Assembly: GCA_030066985.1 (NCBI GenBank)
Contig: JASJAN010000046.1
Coordinates: 1 to 35,097 of the forward strand
Direction: 5' to 3'
From: Desulfobacterales bacterium
GTDB lineage: Bacteria; Desulfobacterota; Desulfobacteria; Desulfobacterales; JAHEIW01
Length of the DNA stretch: 35,097 bases
Numbering within the stretch: the stretch's first letter is position 1; every line of letters starts with the position of its first letter. Shown here piece by piece: positions 1-8,166 of the stretch. The position numbers and the translations under genes are program-made. The notes below the pieces were generated by a model. It made no database searches. It was not told the origin of the DNA and saw only the letters and a program-made list of their open reading frames with translations.

Positions 1-460
1 AGCTTTCTGCCAGGGCCTTTAAAAACCAATGATGGGCATTGAGGATCAGAAACATTAAAAAGGCAAACAGCTGATAAAATTGTGACAGCAGCGGCACCTG
101 CTGACCGGCAGACGGATCCATAACGCGCGCCAGCGCCAGGCCCATCTGGTAACCGGATATCTGTCCAGCCATCTGCAGGCCCACAAAAATCAAATTCACG
201 GCCATACCGATGCTGATGCCCAGGAAAATTTCACCGACAGCGCCCAGAGCAAAATTGCCTAGATTCCCCGGTACGGCGAATGCCGTGCGGTCCAAGAGCG
301 GATATAAGGCAAAACTGGCCGCCAGCGCCAAACCGATTTTAAATAAGACCGGTATGCTTTTGCTCTTAAATATGGGTATGCTCATCAAAATGGCGCCGAT
401 TCGCAAAAAGATCAGAAAAAAAATCTGCAATTCATCTATCGGAATCGAGAACGATATCAT
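1..460 (-). CDS. fliR: FliR, flagellar export gate protein (C-terminus cut by window edge)
   Basis: Inner-membrane component of the flagellar type III export gate, which forms the FliP5-Q4-R1 channel with FliP and FliQ. I translated it by hand: the ATG at 460 opens a frame that stays open to base 1, giving 153 visible codons. It begins MISFSIPIDELQIFFLIFLR and continues with hydrophobic segments and the FliR-like stretch VGLQMAGQISGYQMGLALA (about residues 97-115). Full FliR proteins are about 260 residues, so roughly 40 percent is missing to the left. The start is chosen because a purine-rich AAGGTG lies 10 nt upstream; another ATG at 470 is closed by a stop after 12 codons. It follows fliQ by 40 nt at the end of the motA-to-fliR operon. 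Confidence 0.9.
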   Translation of the reverse strand, partial: MISFSIPIDELQIFFLIFLRIGAILMSIPIFKSKSIPVLFKIGLALAASFALYPLLDRTAFAVPGNLGNFALGAVGEIFLGISIGMAVNLIFVGLQMAGQISGYQMGLALARVMDPSAGQQVPLLSQFYQLFAFLMFLILNAHHWFLKALAES

Positions 461-500
461 CTATGAACATCACCTTCTGACAATGTTTAGTTAGCCGGCA

Positions 501-770
501 TCAACGAATGTAAGTAGCAATGTTACTGAACAAATTGGTTGTGAACGCCAGCATGGTTTGCATCATCCAGGGTAGAAAAAACAATAGCGCACTTGCCACC
601 GCCAGCATCTTGGGAATAAAGGTCAGCGTCATCTCGTTTATGGAGGTTGCAGACTGAAATATGCTGACCATCAGTCCCACCAGCAAACCGGCCAGCAGCA
701 TTGGCGCGGCCAGCAAAATAGCGGTTTTAATGGCCTCAAAAAAAAAGCCGGTTAAGAATTCAGGTGTCAT
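501..770 (-). CDS. fliQ: FliQ, flagellar export gate protein
   Basis: Small inner-membrane subunit of the flagellar export gate; four copies pack around FliP and FliR. The 89-residue product starting [19 protein letters not shown] has the usual FliQ length and two hydrophobic hairpin helices (about 15-40 and 52-78) with the [17 protein letters not shown] stretch between them, which is typical of the family. A longer open frame extends to 812, but the start at 770 matches the family N-terminus and its ATG overlaps the fliP stop as ATGA, a translational-coupling arrangement. It lies between fliP and fliR, the conserved order. Confidence 0.96.
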   Translation of the reverse strand: MTPEFLTGFFFEAIKTAILLAAPMLLAGLLVGLMVSIFQSATSINEMTLTFIPKMLAVASALLFFLPWMMQTMLAFTTNLFSNIATYIR

Positions 771-1639
771 ATCACAAAGCTCCTGACCAATGATCCAATC
801 AGCAGATTCCAACCATCTGCCAATACAAACAGCATCAACTTGAACGGCAATGAAATCATAATCGGGGGCAGCATCATCATCCCCATCGACAGCAAAACAC
901 TGGCCACCACCATGTCAATGATTAAAAAGGGTACATACAGCAACAACCCGATCTGAAAAGCGGTTTTGACTTCGCTGATGATAAAAGAGGGAATCAGCAC
1001 CGACGTCGGAATATCGTCTACATCCTTGGGACGCTGCACTTTTGCGATTTCGACAAACAAGGCCAGATCCTTTTTCCGTGTCTGCTTGAACATAAATTTA
1101 CGCACCGGTGCAGCCGCATTTTGCAGGGCCTGCTGCTGATCAATTTTTTCATCCAGATACGGTTGCAGCGCATTTTGATTGACCTGTTGCCAAACCGGCG
1201 TCATGATAAAAAACGTTAAAAACAGCGCCAAACCCACAATGACCTGATTGGGCGGCATTTGCATGGTTCCCAGAGCACGGCGTAACAGTGACAGCACAAT
1301 CACACAGCGCGTAAATGAGGTCAGCATGATTAAAATGGCCGGCGCCAGTGACAGGATGGTCATTAACAGAAAAATCTGTAACACCACTGCCATTTTCCCC
1401 GGCTCCCGGCTTTCATCCATATCGATAGAAATGAAGGCCGGGGTTTGAACTGGCTCGGCCGCGGCACTGTCGTATGCCGTGCCAAAAATCGCGCCTATGG
1501 CGACGACGATCACCGCCGCAACCAACAGCAATCGCTGAAGGCCATATCGCAGACTGCCCTTATCGCAGCCGTTTTGTTTGCGGGCAGCGACACGACAACC
1601 AGCCCCGATGGGGCCATTTAAAGCATTTTCTTTGGTCAT
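767..1639 (-). CDS. fliP: FliP, flagellar export gate protein
   Basis: Core inner-membrane subunit of the flagellar type III export gate (five copies per gate). Residues 1-60 form a basic region followed by a hydrophobic stretch ending SAAAEP, which looks like the cleavable signal sequence known in FliP, though this one is longer than usual. The mature part carries hallmark FliP sequence: [19 protein letters not shown] and [16 protein letters not shown] near the N-terminal half, and [20 protein letters not shown] with [17 protein letters not shown] near the C-terminus. The ATG overlaps the fliO TAA stop (TAATG) and the stop overlaps the fliQ start, so fliO, fliP and fliQ are probably translationally coupled. 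Confidence 0.97.
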   Translation of the reverse strand: MTKENALNGPIGAGCRVAARKQNGCDKGSLRYGLQRLLLVAAVIVVAIGAIFGTAYDSAAAEPVQTPAFISIDMDESREPGKMAVVLQIFLLMTILSLAPAILIMLTSFTRCVIVLSLLRRALGTMQMPPNQVIVGLALFLTFFIMTPVWQQVNQNALQPYLDEKIDQQQALQNAAAPVRKFMFKQTRKKDLALFVEIAKVQRPKDVDDIPTSVLIPSFIISEVKTAFQIGLLLYVPFLIIDMVVASVLLSMGMMMLPPIMISLPFKLMLFVLADGWNLLIGSLVRSFVI

Positions 1640-2019
1640 TATTGGTCGTTTTTTGACGCCGCAAACCGGCGGGTTAATTTATTAAGGTGCTCTGAAAACG
1701 TAGGGGCAATCCGATCGTTTCCCGGTTCATGAATTTGGTCCAAAATCACGGGGTCTTTTATTTTCGTCAGCAGACGAATGGTATCGCCGGCGATTCCCAC
1801 CACCAGTATGGCCCCCGGGACTTCCACCAGAGAAATATTTTTCTTCAAACCAATATACTGGCTGGCCAATATGCGGATCATTTTGCCGCCAGAACCAAGG
1901 GTGTCTTTGCGCATGACGCGTTTGCTGATATAAAAAAAGACGCCCAGACCCGCCAGTACCAATGCCAACGCAGATATCATTTTTAAGGTCGTTGTCAACA
2001 TGTCGGGTGTCGCATTCAT
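1639..2019 (-). CDS. fliO: FliO, flagellar export gate assembly protein
   Basis: Membrane chaperone needed for stable FliP ring assembly in the export gate. It is 126 residues long with one N-terminal membrane segment (about 10-30, [19 protein letters not shown]) followed by a cytoplasmic domain with the family pattern [20 protein letters not shown] and [15 protein letters not shown]. FliO is poorly conserved, so the assignment rests on this pattern, its size and its position between fliN and fliP. The start overlaps the fliN stop (ATGA). Confidence 0.92.
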   Translation of the reverse strand: MNATPDMLTTTLKMISALALVLAGLGVFFYISKRVMRKDTLGSGGKMIRILASQYIGLKKNISLVEVPGAILVVGIAGDTIRLLTKIKDPVILDQIHEPGNDRIAPTFSEHLNKLTRRFAASKNDQ

Positions 2020-2417
2020 TTTAACCCCTTAATTCGTTCGCTGGGACTGATAATTTCACTCAAACGGATGCCATATTTCTCATTCACCACGACCACCTCT
2101 CCCCGCGCGACGAGTTTTTGGTTGGCAAAAATCTCCAGGGTTTCTCCGGCCAATTTGGATAACTCGATGACCGATCCCTGGCCCAGATGCAGCAGTTCAT
2201 TGATTAACATTTTGGTTCGACCGAGCTCGACTGAAATTTCCAGCGGAATATCCAACAAAAAATCCATATCGCCCGTTAAGGCGTTGTGTTTGGCACCGGT
2301 GGCTTTCTCATTTTTAGCGGTCGCCGGTTTCGGTTGATCATCCGCTTTGTCAGCGGCTGCCGGATTGGCCTCCGATGGCGCCTTATGTTTATCTTGCTTT
2401 GTGTCTGTCTCAGGCAT
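2016..2417 (-). CDS. fliN: FliN, flagellar switch C-ring protein
   Basis: Lower C-ring component of the motor switch; binds FliM and docks the FliH-FliI export complex. It is 133 residues: a charged Lys/Ala/Asp-rich N-terminal tail (about 1-45), then a canonical SpoA/FliN domain beginning DFLLDIPLEISVELGRTKM and containing LLHLGQGSVIELSKLAGE and VARGEVVVVNEKYGIRLSEI. The gap after fliM is 2 nt and the stop overlaps fliO, so it is a tight member of the operon. It lacks the phosphatase module of the longer FliY type. Confidence 0.97.
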   Translation of the reverse strand: MPETDTKQDKHKAPSEANPAAADKADDQPKPATAKNEKATGAKHNALTGDMDFLLDIPLEISVELGRTKMLINELLHLGQGSVIELSKLAGETLEIFANQKLVARGEVVVVNEKYGIRLSEIISPSERIKGLK

Positions 2418-2419
2418 CG

Positions 2420-3400
2420 CTATCTTTTGCCTCCATTTGAATTTATCAATTTTGCAATTTCCACAGCGCGGTTGCCCTTGATAATACCCGGGTAGCCGAG
2501 ATATTTGGGAACCTGATCAACGCTGATGGAAATCAAGTCTTCCGGTCCGGCTTTGAGACTAATCACATCTTCCACTTGCAGGTTAATCAGTTCGCGCACG
2601 GTCTGCTGGGTTCGACCCAACTCAGCGATAATGGTCACAAAAGTATCTTTGAGCAAATTTTTGAGCTGGGGACTCCAGGTATTTTTGAGGTCTTGGTCGC
2701 GCAGATATTTGGGCGACAGTTTTTCTTTAATCGGTTCCAGCATCAGGTAAGGAAGCGCCAGATGAAAGTTACCGGAAAACTCCTGCCCTTTGAGGGCAAA
2801 AACGATGATCAGCATCACATCGTTGGGCGGAACCAGCTGCACAAATTCAGGCTTGGTTTCAATTTTTTTCAGGTCGATCTGGACGGGATAAATGGCCGAC
2901 CAAGATTGCTCAAAGCGCACCAAAAGATCGAGGGCAAACTTTTTAATCATGCGCTGTTCGATCTGGGTAAAATCACGTATTTGGGTAGATGGCTTACCAT
3001 CGCCGCCGAACATGCAGTCGATCAGGGAAAAGACAAGATTAGACTCGATGCACAGCAGGGCCTTGCCGATCAGCGGTTTCATGCTAAACATATTGAAACT
3101 CGTCGGGCTTGAAAAGGCGCTAATAAACTCCTGATATTTAACCATTTCAGTCGAGACAAAATCGATGGTGATCGTTCTTTGCATCGCAGACAGCAACGTG
3201 TTTTGCACGGTGCGCAGGAACTTATCATACACTTCTTCCAAGGCTGAAAATTGATCACGTAAGATAACATCGTGGGATGTTAAGTTATACGGAGCGGCCT
3301 CGACCTCTTTTGACGGACCCTGCTCAACATCAACATCCCCTCTATCCATGGCGGAAAGCAGCGCATCAATTTCATCTTGTGTCAGTATTTGATTAGACAT
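2420..3400 (-). CDS. fliM: FliM, flagellar motor switch protein
   Basis: C-ring switch protein that receives phospho-CheY and transmits it to FliG. It is 326 residues, the normal length. The N-terminal ILTQDEIDALLSAM is the conserved CheY-binding segment. A middle domain of about 45-230 includes the characteristic MFGGDGKP loop, and a C-terminal SpoA domain has LGRTQQTVRELINLQVEDVI. It starts 11 nt after fliL. The presence of the CheY-binding tail means the motor can be controlled by chemotaxis, although no che genes are in the window. Confidence 0.97.
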   Translation of the reverse strand: MSNQILTQDEIDALLSAMDRGDVDVEQGPSKEVEAAPYNLTSHDVILRDQFSALEEVYDKFLRTVQNTLLSAMQRTITIDFVSTEMVKYQEFISAFSSPTSFNMFSMKPLIGKALLCIESNLVFSLIDCMFGGDGKPSTQIRDFTQIEQRMIKKFALDLLVRFEQSWSAIYPVQIDLKKIETKPEFVQLVPPNDVMLIIVFALKGQEFSGNFHLALPYLMLEPIKEKLSPKYLRDQDLKNTWSPQLKNLLKDTFVTIIAELGRTQQTVRELINLQVEDVISLKAGPEDLISISVDQVPKYLGYPGIIKGNRAVEIAKLINSNGGKR

Positions 3401-3411
3401 ATTACGACGCT

Positions 3412-3873
3412 TTATTGCACAACAAATTCAGTAAAAAAGATATCGCTGACCACCTCTGCCGGGAACAGGCTGTTGAGTTTACCGATAATCTCATCGCGCA
3501 ACGCGACCTTGCCTTCCACACTGGCGATGTCTTCAAATCGCTTGGTGGGCAGAATCATCAAGATGCGGTCTCGAATCTGAGGCAATCTTTCGTTGAGCTT
3601 ATCGGTATCGGTTGGCGCCGCCAACTCGAGATCCATGGTGATTCTTAAATACCGGTTGCGCTCTTCGTCAGCCAGATTGACAATAAACGTGTCTAGCGAA
3701 AAAAGCGGCCCCAGTTGGGCTGTTTGGCTCTGTTCAGCTTCAGTGTTGGCTTCTCCGTTTCCCGCCGTATTGATCTCAGAAAGCTTATTCCACATCATAA
3801 AAAATCCGGCGGCCAGACCAATGGTGATGACCAGCATGGCAGCGATAACGATAAACATTAGTTTATTTGACAT
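3412..3873 (-). CDS. fliL: FliL, flagellar basal-body stator-associated protein
   Basis: Single-pass membrane protein with a stomatin-like periplasmic domain that surrounds and supports stator units. It is 153 residues: a transmembrane helix at about 7-28, a Ser/Thr/Glu-rich linker, then the FliL domain with LFSLDTFIVNLADEERNRYLRI and the C-terminal EIIGKLNSLFP followed by VSDIFFTEFVVQ. The ATG lies inside the end of the upstream motB gene (11 nt overlap), which ties it to the stator genes. The order motA-motB-fliL-fliM is conserved in many bacteria. Confidence 0.96.
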   Translation of the reverse strand: MSNKLMFIVIAAMLVITIGLAAGFFMMWNKLSEINTAGNGEANTEAEQSQTAQLGPLFSLDTFIVNLADEERNRYLRITMDLELAAPTDTDKLNERLPQIRDRILMILPTKRFEDIASVEGKVALRDEIIGKLNSLFPAEVVSDIFFTEFVVQ

Positions 3874-4615
3874 TTTCCTGTTTACCCTCCGTTAATAATA
3901 AAATTTCCACCCGTCTGTTTTTCAATCGGTTGGCGGGCGTATCATTGTCGACCAGCGGCCTGGATTCGCCATATCCGACCGCTGAAAGCCGACGGGGATC
4001 GATGTTGCCGTTCTCAATAAAATACTTGACCACATTCACCGCACGGGCCACCGACAGTTCCCAGTTTGAAGGATAACGCGGCGTCTGGATGGGGATGTTG
4101 TCAGTATGCCCTTCCACCCGAACCGCATCAGAACCGAGATGAATAACCTTGGCGACTTGATTTAACAGCCCATTGCCCTGTCGGTTGATGTCTGCTTTAC
4201 CAAAATCAAATAGAATCTGGTCTTCAAAAGAAAGCCGAATCCCCTGGTGTATCGGGGTGATTTGAATGCCAAAATCGGCTTGCAAAGATTTAACCAGCGC
4301 ATCGTTCAACAGCCCGGTTAGACGCTTTTTGTCTTTGTCAGTCTTGACGCCCTCGGGCTGGGTGAGAATGTGGGACATATCCTCAACCGGCTGAGCCGCT
4401 CGGACACTGATACCGACTTTTTGGCCTTCTTCGAGCAGGCCCAGCCCGCTTTGCAGCGCAAACTGAAAATCCTGCATTTTTCTGGCATCAACGCTGCTCA
4501 TGGTGAACAGCAACACAAAAAAAACCATCAGCAGCGTCACCAAATCATTGAAAGTGGTCAGCCAGCCGGCACTGTTACCGCTTTGTTCTCCGGAATTTTT
4601 TGGCCGTCTTCTCAT
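3863..4615 (-). CDS. motB: MotB, stator protein with intact ion-binding Asp
   Basis: Peptidoglycan-anchored B subunit of the stator that drives rotation. It is 250 residues. The N-terminal membrane segment reads WLTTFNDLVTLLMVFFVLLF (residues 18-37) and keeps the essential Asp (Asp24, codon 4544-4546, GAT), the ion-binding residue corresponding to Asp32 of E. coli MotB. A linker is followed by a C-terminal OmpA-like peptidoglycan-binding domain with the motif VEGHTDNIPI and YGESRPLVDNDTPANRLKNR. The start overlaps the stop of a second MotB-type gene (ATGA). It is therefore the catalytically competent B subunit of a two-motB stator cluster. Confidence 0.95.
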   Translation of the reverse strand: MRRRPKNSGEQSGNSAGWLTTFNDLVTLLMVFFVLLFTMSSVDARKMQDFQFALQSGLGLLEEGQKVGISVRAAQPVEDMSHILTQPEGVKTDKDKKRLTGLLNDALVKSLQADFGIQITPIHQGIRLSFEDQILFDFGKADINRQGNGLLNQVAKVIHLGSDAVRVEGHTDNIPIQTPRYPSNWELSVARAVNVVKYFIENGNIDPRRLSAVGYGESRPLVDNDTPANRLKNRRVEILLLTEGKQENVK

Positions 4616-5355
4616 GAGCGCTCCTCGTCCGCTGAATTCTGAATCTGCGGTCTAATGAAGATCACTTCAACCCGGCGATTTTTAGTGCGGTTTTCAGCAG
4701 TGTCGTTGGCCACCAGGGGCTGAAACTCGCCAAACCCTTCAGCTGACAGACGCTGCGCATCGATTTGGTGATGTTCAATAAAATACCGTAATACATTCAC
4801 CGCCCGGCCGGTGGACAATTCCCAGTTGGACGGGAACAAAAACGTGTGGATGGGCACATTGTCGGTATGTCCCTCAATGCGGATTAAATATTGGGTTTGG
4901 GCAATAATCGCCCCGATTTTTTCAAGCAACGGCAATGCCTGCGGTGAAATGGTCGCCACGCCCGATTCAAAAAGGGTAAGTTCAGACAGACGCATCACCA
5001 GGCCTTCTTTGGAAAACAGCACCTCGAGCTCATCTTTGAGGTCAAACCGATCCGAAAGCCTCTCAAGATGTTCATGAAGCTTGGCCATAGTCGAGCGGGT
5101 TTCAACCATACCGGCTGATCGGGGCACGGCGGCCGATCCGGATTCAAATTTGATCCCTCCGGGGAAAAAGCTGACAGCATTGCTAAAGGAACGTACAAAT
5201 CGCATCACCTTGGCCTCTTCCATGGTGGAAAATGAGCACAACATGATAAAAAAGCACAGTAAAATGAGAATAAATCCGGAGTAGACGATTTCCCATCCTG
5301 GCCCTGAATCGCCATCACCCTTTTTGGATGCATCATGTCGATGCCTTTTGCTCAT
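4612..5355 (-). CDS. MotB-family protein lacking the ion-binding Asp (Gly27)
   Basis: MotB/OmpA-family protein of 247 residues, 3 nt after motA and overlapping the next motB by 4 nt. The membrane segment WEIVYSGFILILLCFFIMLC (residues 21-40) aligns without gaps to that of the downstream MotB (Trp, then FF, then SxS positions coincide). At the position of the essential Asp it has Gly27 (codon 5275-5277, GGA on the minus strand). The OmpA domain is intact (RIEGHTDNVPIHT, FPSNWELSTGRAVNVLRYFI, NRTKNRRVEV), so peptidoglycan anchoring should be kept. Family knowledge says loss of this Asp abolishes ion flow in a homodimer. I infer a non-conducting partner or a structural subunit. The reading frame shows no decay, so it is not a pseudogene. 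Confidence 0.92.
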   Translation of the reverse strand: MSKRHRHDASKKGDGDSGPGWEIVYSGFILILLCFFIMLCSFSTMEEAKVMRFVRSFSNAVSFFPGGIKFESGSAAVPRSAGMVETRSTMAKLHEHLERLSDRFDLKDELEVLFSKEGLVMRLSELTLFESGVATISPQALPLLEKIGAIIAQTQYLIRIEGHTDNVPIHTFLFPSNWELSTGRAVNVLRYFIEHHQIDAQRLSAEGFGEFQPLVANDTAENRTKNRRVEVIFIRPQIQNSADEERS

Positions 5356-5358
5356 ATT

Positions 5359-6138
5359 TTATGCTTTCGCCGGTTCGGCACTGGCGCTGATACGCGCTTT
5401 GGGTGCAATAAAGGCCTTTAATTTCTGCTCAACCACACGATGGTTGTCACCGGACTGGATCGAAATAACCCCTTCCAAAATCATCTGCTTGACCAGAACT
5501 TCTTGCTTGCTGCGCGTTTTCAGTTTGTTGGATACCGGCAAAAACAGTAAGTTGGCCAGCATGGTGCCGTAAAAAGTGGTCAGCAAAGCCACCGCCATGG
5601 GTGCGCCGATCTGACTGGGATCCTCCATCTGCATCAGCATTTGCACCAACCCGATAATGGTACCCAACATCCCGACAGCTGGCGCAAAGGTTCCCATAGT
5701 TGTGAATATTTCAGAGCCCAATCGGTGACGCTCCTCCAGGTACTGAATCTCAATGGACATCACTTCCTCAATGGACGAGGACTCCATGCCGTCAATCGCC
5801 ATCTGGATGCCGCGGGCCAAAAAAGGGTCCTTGATATCCTTGAGTTGGGATTCAAACGACAGGATGCCTTCTTGGCGCGCTTTTTTGGCAAAACCCGACA
5901 TTAACGGGATAAATTTGCTGGCAACCTGTGAACGGTGCAAGAACACATTTTTAGCCACTTTAATCACCCCCAGGACCTCTGAGAGGGGATATGCCAGCAG
6001 GGTGGCCCCCATGGTACCGCCCAGAACGATCATTACTGAGGGGTAATTCACAAACCAGGTGCCATCACCCCCCATCAAGATCGAAATGATGACCAAACCA
6101 AACGCAACAACAATACCGATAAGAGTTGTGATATCCAC
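5359..6138 (-). CDS. motA: MotA, flagellar stator protein A
   Basis: Four-helix membrane subunit forming the pentameric ring of the stator, which pushes FliG. It is 259 residues. Helices are visible at about 1-22, 33-50, 145-170 and 178-200. The last two carry FAPAVGMLGTIIGLVQMLM with the conserved Pro, and AVALLTTFYGTMLANLLFLP. The cytoplasmic loop between helices 2 and 3 is of normal length. The start is GTG at 6138, with a strong GGAGGAG 7 nt upstream. It opens the motA-to-fliR operon, downstream of the sigma-54 promoter at 6257-6272. Whether the coupling ion is H+ or Na+ cannot be decided from sequence alone. Confidence 0.97.
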   Translation of the reverse strand: MDITTLIGIVVAFGLVIISILMGGDGTWFVNYPSVMIVLGGTMGATLLAYPLSEVLGVIKVAKNVFLHRSQVASKFIPLMSGFAKKARQEGILSFESQLKDIKDPFLARGIQMAIDGMESSSIEEVMSIEIQYLEERHRLGSEIFTTMGTFAPAVGMLGTIIGLVQMLMQMEDPSQIGAPMAVALLTTFYGTMLANLLFLPVSNKLKTRSKQEVLVKQMILEGVISIQSGDNHRVVEQKLKAFIAPKARISASAEPAKA

Positions 6139-6592
6139 GGGTCAACTCCTCCGCTATTTTAAGACCTTAATTGTATTTAAATGGTTGAAATTAGCCGCCT
6201 AACTGATAACAAAGCGGTCGGAAAAATTCGGAATCATTATTATTTTCAATGATTTTAGCAAGTATTGTGCCATTGGTCGGAATTGCGAGGCTGAAATTCA
6301 GAAATGATAAGGAAAGTAGGTAATCACCTAAACTTACTGTAAAAAGTGCCGATTTCAGGCGATCTGCCCGGTGGGTTAAGCTAAAGGGGGGCCTCCTGGG
6401 CGCCAAAACTGATCAAATTCCCGTATAGAATCCCGCTTGAACGTCAATTTTCACTGATATTTGTCAACAGTTTGACGATAACCAGCAACAAATCTCGTTA
6501 TGTGGGGATCACAATATATGGTGTAGGGGCGCTATTTCACCCCCAAACTGATCGTTATTGACGCGCAACGACGAATCGACTTAAGACAGTTC
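6139..6592. other. Intergenic region between flbD and motA
   Basis: A 454-nt stretch without a convincing gene. It holds the motA sigma-54 promoter (6257-6272) and about 108 nt of motA leader. A 71-codon minus-strand frame (6191-6406) overlaps the promoter, has no family resemblance and is discounted. A G/C-rich patch near 6522-6543 (GGGG then CCCC) is a weak inverted repeat of no clear role. The part between 6280 and 6592 would be the place for upstream activator sites of the sigma-54 promoter. Confidence 0.6.
6257..6272 (-). promoter_or_regulatory. Sigma-54 promoter for motA operon
   Basis: The minus strand reads TGGCACAATACTTGCT, an almost perfect match to the RpoN consensus TGGCACG-N4-TTGCW with exact GG-N10-GC spacing. 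The expected start of transcription is near 6247, about 108 nt before the motA GTG. It should need an NtrC-type activator; FlrC, encoded in this window, is the obvious candidate. Confidence 0.85.
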
Positions 6593-6802
6593 TTAAGGCT
6601 GACAGACGGTACTGTCAGGATTGGCATTGATGATGCGCTGATACTCGACAATTCGCTGCGACACCTCCTCGAGCGGTTCTTTGACCATAATCTTATCGTT
6701 ATTGGTAAATGTAATGACCGTCTCGGGGATGGCCTGCAGCGACTGAATACGATCCACATTGACCATCAACACAGAATCATTGAGTCGTGTTACTTTAATC
6801 AT
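6593..6802 (-). CDS. flbD: FlbD/SwrD-type flagellar protein
   Basis: Small protein (69 residues) of the FlbD family found next to flgE and motA in spirochaetes, Firmicutes and Desulfobacterota. The family signature is clear: MIKVTRLNDSVLMVNVDRIQ at the N-terminus, then IPETVITFTNNDKIMVKE and EEVSQRIVEYQRII. In Bacillus the homologue SwrD raises motor power, apparently through the stator, which fits its place directly upstream of motA here. It is unrelated to the Caulobacter transcription factor also called FlbD. It lies 117 nt after flgE, and its stop overlaps a 7-bp palindrome (6580-6597). Confidence 0.92.
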   Translation of the reverse strand: MIKVTRLNDSVLMVNVDRIQSLQAIPETVITFTNNDKIMVKEPLEEVSQRIVEYQRIINANPDSTVCQP

Positions 6803-6919
6803 CTTGACCCCACTTTAGTTGGGTTGGTAACACAGCCGGCGCTGGTGGTAGGTATCAGAAAGAGGCTTTGTGAAACCCGCATATCCAAAACCACCACTAG
6901 AGCACCGCTGTGATTAGGA

Positions 6920-8164
6920 TTAGCGTTTAATATTGATCAGCTCGGCAAGAATTTCGTCACTGGCGGTAATCACCCGGGAGTTGGCCTGAAAGGCGCGCTG
7001 GGTGGTAATCATCTTGACAAATTCCTGGGCAAGATCGACATTTGACATCTCAATGGCGTTGGGACTGATACTGCCCAGCCGGGCGGTCTGGGGAGGTCCG
7101 GTCATGGGCTGGCCCGAATCCCGTGACTCCGTATACAGGTTTTTGCCCATTTTGCTCAAACCATAATAATTGGGAAAATCCGCTAGCACCACCTGGTACA
7201 GCGGTGTCAACTGGCCATTGGAATAGCTGCCAGTTACCACCCCGGCTTCATCAACCGATACGCCCCGCAAAACCCCTGAAGGAAAACCGTCTTGGGTCTG
7301 GAAGGTTGTCATGAAGGGTGCTGCGAACTGGGTCAAGTCTCCGTGCGTCACACCGGCAGCATCAACAAGGTCCCAGGTCAGCGTCAGATCGCTGGCACCG
7401 CTGGTCAGACCGCTAATGGTAATCTGCGGATCAGTGTTGTTGAGCAAACCGCCAGTGGCGCCATCAAATGTATAATTGGTAACATCGATACTGATACCAC
7501 CCCCACCCCCGAAGGTCCCGGCCGGCACGGTCGGGGTGACATCCCAATCATTGGCGGAGTTTTTGTCAAAGGTCAGGGTAATCGGTATGCCATTACCCAA
7601 CGATTCATAAACAATGACAGTGGTAGAATAGGTATCTCCGGCGGCCGCCCCGGCGTCCAAGTTAACATCAAGAGTAAATTGTTGGGTTGCCCGTGGCGGG
7701 GAAGTGCTTTGCCCAGGCACATTGATGTCGGTAATGTTACCGATGGTAAACGTTCCGTCTGTGGCGACCGAGGTCACCTCATAGCCCTGCACATAGAGGC
7801 CGTCGGGATTGATTAGATACCCATCACGATCGAAGGTAAAATCACCGGCCCGAGTATAAAATTCAGTACCGGCGTTATCCTGCAGCAGGAAAAATCCGGC
7901 GCCGCTGATGGCCATATCGGTGGGGCTGGCGGTATTTTCAACAGACCCCTGGCTCCAAATGGGCGTAGTGCCCCAAAACTCCACCCCGCGGCCAATTTCA
8001 TCGGCACCGGTGCCCGCCAATGATTGACTTAAGATGTTGGCAAAAGAAGTCCGGTTGGATTTAAAAGCCGTGGTGTTGACATTGGCAATATTGTCGCCAA
8101 TAACGGTTAACGCTTTTGAATTGACATTGAGTCCGGAAATACCGGCAAATAGTGAACCAATCAT
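6920..8164 (-). CDS. flgE: FlgE, flagellar hook protein
   Basis: Structural subunit of the hook, exported by the flagellar type III system. It is 414 residues, within the family range though at the shorter end for this lineage. The N-terminal rod/hook signature GLNVNSKALTVIGDNIANVN is followed by TTAFKSNRTSFANIL. The C-terminal helix has NVDLAQEFVKMITTQRAFQA and ends SDEILAELINIKR. The middle is Gly/Thr-rich beta structure, as expected for surface domains. A GGAGGG Shine-Dalgarno precedes the ATG. It follows flgD by 2 nt, the normal scaffold-then-hook order. Confidence 0.96.
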   Translation of the reverse strand: MIGSLFAGISGLNVNSKALTVIGDNIANVNTTAFKSNRTSFANILSQSLAGTGADEIGRGVEFWGTTPIWSQGSVENTASPTDMAISGAGFFLLQDNAGTEFYTRAGDFTFDRDGYLINPDGLYVQGYEVTSVATDGTFTIGNITDINVPGQSTSPPRATQQFTLDVNLDAGAAAGDTYSTTVIVYESLGNGIPITLTFDKNSANDWDVTPTVPAGTFGGGGGISIDVTNYTFDGATGGLLNNTDPQITISGLTSGASDLTLTWDLVDAAGVTHGDLTQFAAPFMTTFQTQDGFPSGVLRGVSVDEAGVVTGSYSNGQLTPLYQVVLADFPNYYGLSKMGKNLYTESRDSGQPMTGPPQTARLGSISPNAIEMSNVDLAQEFVKMITTQRAFQANSRVITASDEILAELINIKR

Positions 8165-8166
8165 AT

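Noticed and set aside
2576-3112. 178-codon plus-strand frame opposite fliM
   Set aside because: It is an antisense shadow of fliM without family resemblance.
4612-5355. Reading the Asp-less MotB as a pseudogene
   Set aside because: The frame is intact, the OmpA domain keeps its conserved motifs, and the gene is tightly coupled to its neighbours on both sides.
6191-6406. 71-codon minus-strand frame upstream of motA
   Set aside because: It covers the motA sigma-54 promoter and resembles no protein family.
6580-6597. Palindrome CTTAAGA-CAGT-TCTTAAG at the flbD stop
   Set aside because: The stem is A/T-rich and no T-run follows on the minus strand, so it is not a credible terminator.
6882-6898. 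GG-N10-GC spaced sequence upstream of flbD (TGGTTTTGGATATGCG on the minus strand)
   Set aside because: Only the GG and GC dinucleotides and spacing fit; the rest of the -24 element and the last base do not. flbD can be transcribed from the fliK promoter.
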